Source: Chrysomallon squamiferum
Taxonomy: Eukaryota > Mollusca > Gastropoda > Neomphalida > Peltospiridae
DNA: 25,000 nucleotides
Assembly (NCBI GenBank): GCA_012295275.1
Contig: CM022668.1
Span: forward strand, 16,338,391 to 16,363,390
Direction: 5' to 3'
Position 1 is the stretch's first letter. Every line of letters begins with the position of its first letter. Shown piece after piece: positions 20,831 to 25,000 of this stretch. The notes under the pieces were generated by a model. That model worked only from the letters and a program-made list of their open reading frames with translations. It ran no database searches and had not been told where the DNA came from. The translations under genes were made by a program, and so were the position numbers.

Positions 20831-21570
20831 ACAGAACAATAACAACAAAAAAACACCTTTAAAACTAACAAACTCACAGAAACATGAATACATTAACATA
20901 TACTTATGCAACAAAAGTTAATACACATGCATATGAACATACAAAACTGGCATATACATATAGGCTTAATAAAACTGAACTTTTACAAATTTGTATGTAA
21001 CCAAAACGAGACGAAAAACAAAAACCAGTCTACACACGTAACGCAAAGGAACACACAGACAGAGAAACCAGCAAACACACAGAAAAATTACATATAAACA
21101 GTTTCCTATTCAAAACAAAACTTAAACCTAAAATGTTTTCCTAAACCTCTGGGAGTTTTCATGAATTTACCCACATAATCAAAAACACATTTCCATTTGT
21201 TCTAATGATATCTGAATCCCCAGAGAAATATTTACATCCCCACAGACAAAGTATCATGTAATCCTATACTTTGCAATATTCACAACAAAAAATATTCTGT
21301 TAAAATATTCTTTAAAAGTTCAATTTCAATATTCATCAATATCTGTCATTATACAAACTTTAAAAAAAATATTTCAACGCAGGATTAAGCGTTTAAAATG
21401 CACAACTGATGTATGTAAATATAACAAAACATAAAAGTAATGTGTTAAAGTAAAGAAGTCTCCTGGTAACAAACCGTAATACGAATCAATAAATCAGTTC
21501 TAAATGTATTGTAATGTCTAGTAGTAACCATTTAAAAAACAAAGTAAGCTAACAAATATTATAACATTCT
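20831..21570. other. A-rich unique DNA
   Basis: ACACAC and AAAACA words are frequent to about 21100. The remainder is AT-rich unique DNA with no gene. A 63-residue plus frame (20906-21097) is A-rich low complexity. Confidence 0.4.
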
Positions 21571-21688
21571 AAGAAACATACATATTTAAGTGTAAAGACA
21601 AAATGTATTTGAATTGTAAGAAAATGCATATTTAAGATATATAACACTAACTTAGTGACTTCCCTTACATAACAAACACACATATTTA

Positions 21689-21725
<37 letters not shown>

Positions 21726-21783
21726 TTATATGATAGTGTAAGAAATCTACGTTACACTAACTTAGTGACTTTCATTACATAAC
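21571..21783. repeat. Local duplicated block around an (AT)n tract
   Basis: CATATTTAAG recurs at 21581, 21627 and 21681. A 30-bp direct repeat (ACACTAACTTAGTGACTT ... TTACATAAC) lies at 21644-21673 and 21754-21783 with two mismatches, 110 bp apart, and contains the near-palindrome CACTAACTTAGTG. Pure (AT)n occupies about 21691-21722 between them. Confidence 0.85.
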
Positions 21784-22130
21784 GGTTCTAGCTGGAACCA
21801 GGCGCAAGAATCTGTTTGTATTCATGCTTTGTTAGTCAAGAACAAATGATTGATTGCCTTGCTCCGGGCAAACAGGGGCGAGCGAGGTGGAAGTGTAGAC
21901 ATTTAGTAGTCACTGAAACTGAACTTTAATCTGGCAGACGAGGCTTGAATGTCTGACCCCAGAACTGACTCGACGATTCAGTTTGACAGAAAGAAAACCA
22001 TGGCGAGATCTTTCTGTTTCATCACAGCGTGTCACTAGTATCGACCTTCGTATCGTCGTTTAGTGGAAGAATGTCTCACTGATTGCAGTGTCCAGAACGG
22101 GAGAAAAAAAAATCATAGTGAGTTAAAGAA
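21784..22130. other. Unique, CpG-containing island; possible promoter or regulatory element
   Basis: Composition rises well above the flanks in GC and CpG (CCGGGCAAACAGGGGCGAGCG, TATCGTCG). It opens with the near-palindrome GGTTCTAGCTGGAACC (21784-21799). A short plus frame of 27 codons starts at 21846. A second ATG in strong context (AACCATGG near 21998) gives only 12 codons. A GTGAGT donor-like word is at 22118. These do not add up to a gene, but the block is the second most gene-like island after 13655-14057. Confidence 0.3.
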
Positions 22131-22470
22131 AGAATTTTTGTTTAACTATTAGCTAAATATTAGCGAGCCTAAATGTCAACTGTTTTAGTAAAAAGCTATA
22201 AATGTGTAAACTAATCAGTAGCTGCCAAAGAGGACAGTTTCATTTACAAACAATCACATATAAAACACACACACATATATATAGCAAATATAGACACATA
22301 GTTTGCAAACACAAATAATGTTTATATACCTATATTTATATCTATATCTCTATAAACATATACACACAGACATATAAATTAATTAATCATATAAATAAAT
22401 GTTTAACAAATTAATAATTAAAAAAGGCATTATTTTATTAACTATATCATGCATATTTTTGCACACTTTA
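22131..22470. other. AT-rich unique DNA with short CA/TA runs
   Basis: Small CA and TA repeats near 22260-22290 and 22320-22375. No gene. Confidence 0.4.
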
Positions 22471-22861
22471 ACAGTCTTTTCGTTTTTCATTCTTTTCATT
22501 TTTCTTTCGTTCTTTCATTCCTTCTTCTCTCTTTTTTTTTTTCCCCAGTGTTTTTCACCTATTCACCCTCGTTCAATAGCTCTTACAATCGCTCTATAAT
22601 CTGACAGGTTCTTGCACGTCACTAATAAAAGATAATTTCATTTTCAGATGTCACATTTTGTCATTATTTTAACGATTTTTTACTGCACATTTTGACAAAT
22701 CGCTTGGCTCAGGTGGCTAAAACATCTCTATTGAACGTTTTAGGAAAAATCGTAATGTGAACTGAGTTCAGAATTATTGTCGTCTTGCCATTATTGAACA
22801 TTTGTCATCCTACATTATGTCTTCATATTCATGTGCGTTGACTGTGAGATTATCTGAGACT

Positions 22862-22866
<5 letters not shown>
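22471..22866. other. Unique DNA, T-rich at left, with a tRNA-like A-box word
   Basis: TTTCTTTCGTTC pyrimidine-rich sequence at 22480-22545. TGGCTCAGGTGG at 22705-22716 fits a tRNA A-box type word, but no convincing B-box follows. Not called as a tRNA or SINE. Confidence 0.35.

Positions 22867-22953
<87 letters not shown>
22867..22953. repeat. (GA)n microsatellite
   Basis: Pure 87-bp AG tract; the only long one of this family with GA on the plus strand. Confidence 0.98.
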
Positions 22954-22955
<2 letters not shown>

Positions 22956-23089
22956 AATAAAAAAAGATAGAAAATAATTTTTAACGCTAGAAGAGAGAGG
23001 GAGAGACACAGAAATAGATTTATGACTTACACTGAAAACACATAAAATAAATTTATATTAAAATAAAATGAAATGTTAAAAGTCAATCG
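22954..23089. other. AT-rich unique DNA
   Basis: A second small GAGAGAGGGAGAGA run near 22991-23005, otherwise nothing. Confidence 0.4.
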
Positions 23090-23470
23090 ATATTTAAAGA
23101 CGTGTGCACGTGAAGATGGCCAGCTTTATTTAGAGGTTGACACCTGCACGTCTGACACACACATTACGTTAGTTCACAGCAATCACGTTTTTATGTTTTT
23201 GAGCGACTCCTGGGATCGACTGTAGATGTAAGAAAAACTTCATCTCGTTGTGCAGTCATTTAATGTTGGCCATTTGCAAAACATCCGCTGGGCTTTTTCT
23301 CTCTCGCATAAACTAATCACTGCTGAGTGCCAACTACTTCGACAGCGTCTTCAAAGACGGCTGTAAAATCAATCCCAATTACAAATCAAGGCAATTATTA
23401 ATAAACTGAAAAACAAAATAACAATCCTACCGGTCCTCTTAGCACGACATCTGCAGCGCAGTTTTTTAAT
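23090..23470. other. Unique, balanced island; possible regulatory element
   Basis: About 380 bp without simple repeats, with GTGCACGTGAAGATGGCC, TTGCAAAACATCCGCTGGG, AATCACTGCTGAG and CAATTACAAATCAAGG words. Frames on both strands are short. It resembles a conserved non-coding element by complexity only. Confidence 0.3.
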
Positions 23471-23528
23471 ACGTACATTATTTTTAGCCTCCTTCTTTTT
23501 CCTCTACCTATTTGTCCATCTATTATTC

Positions 23529-23529
23529 C

Positions 23530-23569
<40 letters not shown>

Positions 23570-23613
23570 CTGTCTGTTTCTCTGTCCATCTATCTATCTA
23601 TCTATCTATCTAA
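23529..23613. repeat. (TCTG)n then (TATC)n microsatellite
   Basis: Seven TCTG units, a short mixed bridge, then six TATC units. Confidence 0.96.
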
Positions 23614-23656
23614 ATGTATATGTCAGGTGGGTGGCTATGTATATCGCGTATGTTAG

Positions 23657-23762
23657 TGCACACACACACACACACGTACACTCATACACATATACACACA
23701 TACAAATACACACATATACATACACATATACATACACATATACACACACATCAGAATGCATA
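23657..23762. repeat. (CA)n with CATA variants
   Basis: Pure CA at the left, then CATATACA and CAAATACA variants. Confidence 0.95.
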
Positions 23763-23793
23763 TACATGTATATATAGGTACTTCTTGCTGTCG

Positions 23794-23799
<6 letters not shown>

Positions 23800-23832
<33 letters not shown>

Positions 23833-23950
23833 TATAGATAGATAGATAGATAGATAGATATATAGATAGACAGATATATAGATATATAGATAGATAGACA
23901 GGTAGATAGATAGATAGATAAAGAGACAGAAAAATAGATAGAGAGACACA
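23800..23950. repeat. Compound (TA)n-(GATA)n repeat
   Basis: Pure TA at 23801-23831 passes directly into GATA with GACA and TATA variants. The YLSI/YIYI minus frames are artefacts. Confidence 0.97.
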
Positions 23951-24340
23951 CTATTTTCTTGACACCTAAAAACTAATATATATTTTTTTACTGTGCTGGA
24001 CTTTCGCTGTATCCATTTATTCATTATGGGAAGAAACATTTGGTATCCGGTAACCTTTCATTAACAAGCACTTCTTTTACAACTCATACCACAACAATAC
24101 TGGAATTTACAAACAGCTGGAAGATAAAAAATGTTCTATTATTGTCTTCTAAAATCTTATTTTCCACTCCAAAGATTTATCATTAATTTCAGTCATACAT
24201 TATTAATATGTCAACACTCGTGATTTTGTCAGCATGAAAAAGAGCAAATTATTTCTACGGACTTATTTGCATTTTGTTTGTTTATATATATTTTCACAAA
24301 TATGCTATTAACGAACAATTTTCTGTTTTTTTGGGTTTTT
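23951..24340. other. AT-rich unique DNA
   Basis: No gene or repeat supported. Confidence 0.4.
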
Positions 24341-24345
24341 ACACA

Positions 24346-24389
<44 letters not shown>
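24341..24389. repeat. (CA)n microsatellite
   Basis: About 23 AC units with one CAAAC interruption near the left end. Confidence 0.97.
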
Positions 24390-24390
<1 letters not shown>

Positions 24391-24580
24391 CCAGTTAAGA
24401 AGTCCCTATGGTGTTACAATAAAAAAATATTAAATCTGATTATGAATCACTTTGCTAAGACAGATCGAATTTAAAACACGCAATTTAACACGAGATTTGA
24501 AAAACGTAGCTGCAGTATAATTATCTCCATCATCGTCACAGTCGTCTTTCATTTCACTACGTCCGTATTGTTTTCAGATA
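24390..24580. other. AT-rich unique DNA
   Basis: No supported feature. Confidence 0.4.
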
Positions 24581-24671
24581 TTAGTAATAGTAGTAGAAAT
24601 ATCAGTAATATTATTATTACTGTTATCATTATTATTACTAGTACCACCACTACTAGTACTCCTTCTGTCAT

Positions 24672-24724
<53 letters not shown>

Positions 24725-24912
24725 TAATAATAATAATAGTAATAATAATAATTAGTATTATTATTATTATTGTTAGTATTACTATTATTATCATCATTCA
24801 TCATGATCATCATCATATTCAACATCATCATCATGATCATTATTATTATCATCATTGTTGTCATTACTAGTATTAATAGTATTAGTAGTATTATCTTCAT
24901 CATCATAATCGT
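24581..24912. repeat. Compound AGT/AAT/ATT/ATC trinucleotide array
   Basis: Decayed AGT triplets, then (AAT)n at 24671-24755, a switch to (ATT)n, then ATC/CAT triplets to about 24910. All long frames here are artefacts of the triplet period. Confidence 0.96.
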
Positions 24913-25000
24913 TATCGTTGTCGCTGTATACGTTTAACTGTTGCTATTGTTGTTGTGGTAGCTGTGATATGGCCAATGCCGTGGTCGATGCTGTTGTTTT
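24913..25000. other. GTT/GCT-rich sequence to window end
   Basis: GTTGTTGTGGTAGCTG and GCTGTTG words suggest another decayed triplet region continuing beyond the window. Confidence 0.4.

Overview
This window looks like intergenic or intronic DNA from a large, AT-rich animal genome packed with microsatellites. I see no complete protein-coding gene, no tRNA or rRNA, no intact transposon and no prokaryotic gene organisation. Long pure (CT)n tracts, (CA)n, tetranucleotide GATA/GACA, ATGT and CATC arrays, and AAT/ATC arrays alternate with AT-rich unique DNA. This texture is typical of coleoid cephalopod (octopus or squid) genomes, but that assignment is an inference from repeat style, not from a diagnostic gene. 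Nearly all long open frames here (runs such as YLSI, SLSL, HTHT, RERE, VCMY, III) are translations of simple repeats and are not genes.

Layout. 1-6700: (CT)n, (CA)n, (TA)n and AAAT-type repeats separated by AT-rich unique DNA, with a 54-bp tandem duplication carrying a GACGTCAT core (2636-2743). 6700-9240: a compositionally balanced island, AAG and GATA tracts, a very degenerate tandem repeat (about 7040-7640) and a degenerate but regularly spaced 46-bp tandem repeat (about 8412-8820). 9240-10075: a GATA array with a superimposed 32/36-bp rhythm, then ATT/ATC repeats. 10080-10500: a unique, GC-richer island. 10740-13250: more tetranucleotide arrays, including a compound TATG-TATC-CATC block. 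13655-14057: the most gene-like segment, about 400 bp that is CpG-rich, with a minus-strand ATG frame running into a consensus GTAAGT splice donor. It may be a promoter plus first exon of a gene extending to lower coordinates. 14058-14636: a long TCTA/TCTG array.

15211-15910 is a clean 46-bp minisatellite with an internal higher-order duplication, and 18901-19490 is a 56-bp minisatellite. Their units differ, yet both carry the same 12-base core TGACGTTATTTA in opposite orientations, in repeated copies. From 19490 on there are several unique islands (19490-19740, 20360-20640, 21784-22130, 23090-23470) with scattered promoter- or splice-like signals, separated by (CT)n, AAT, (CA)n, (GA)n and GATA tracts.

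How parts may work together is inference only. The unique islands could be regulatory elements or isolated exons around a developmental or neuronal gene with large introns. The minisatellites could act as clusters of CRE-like sites. Nothing here proves expression. RNA-seq alignment and cross-species alignment would decide most of the open points.
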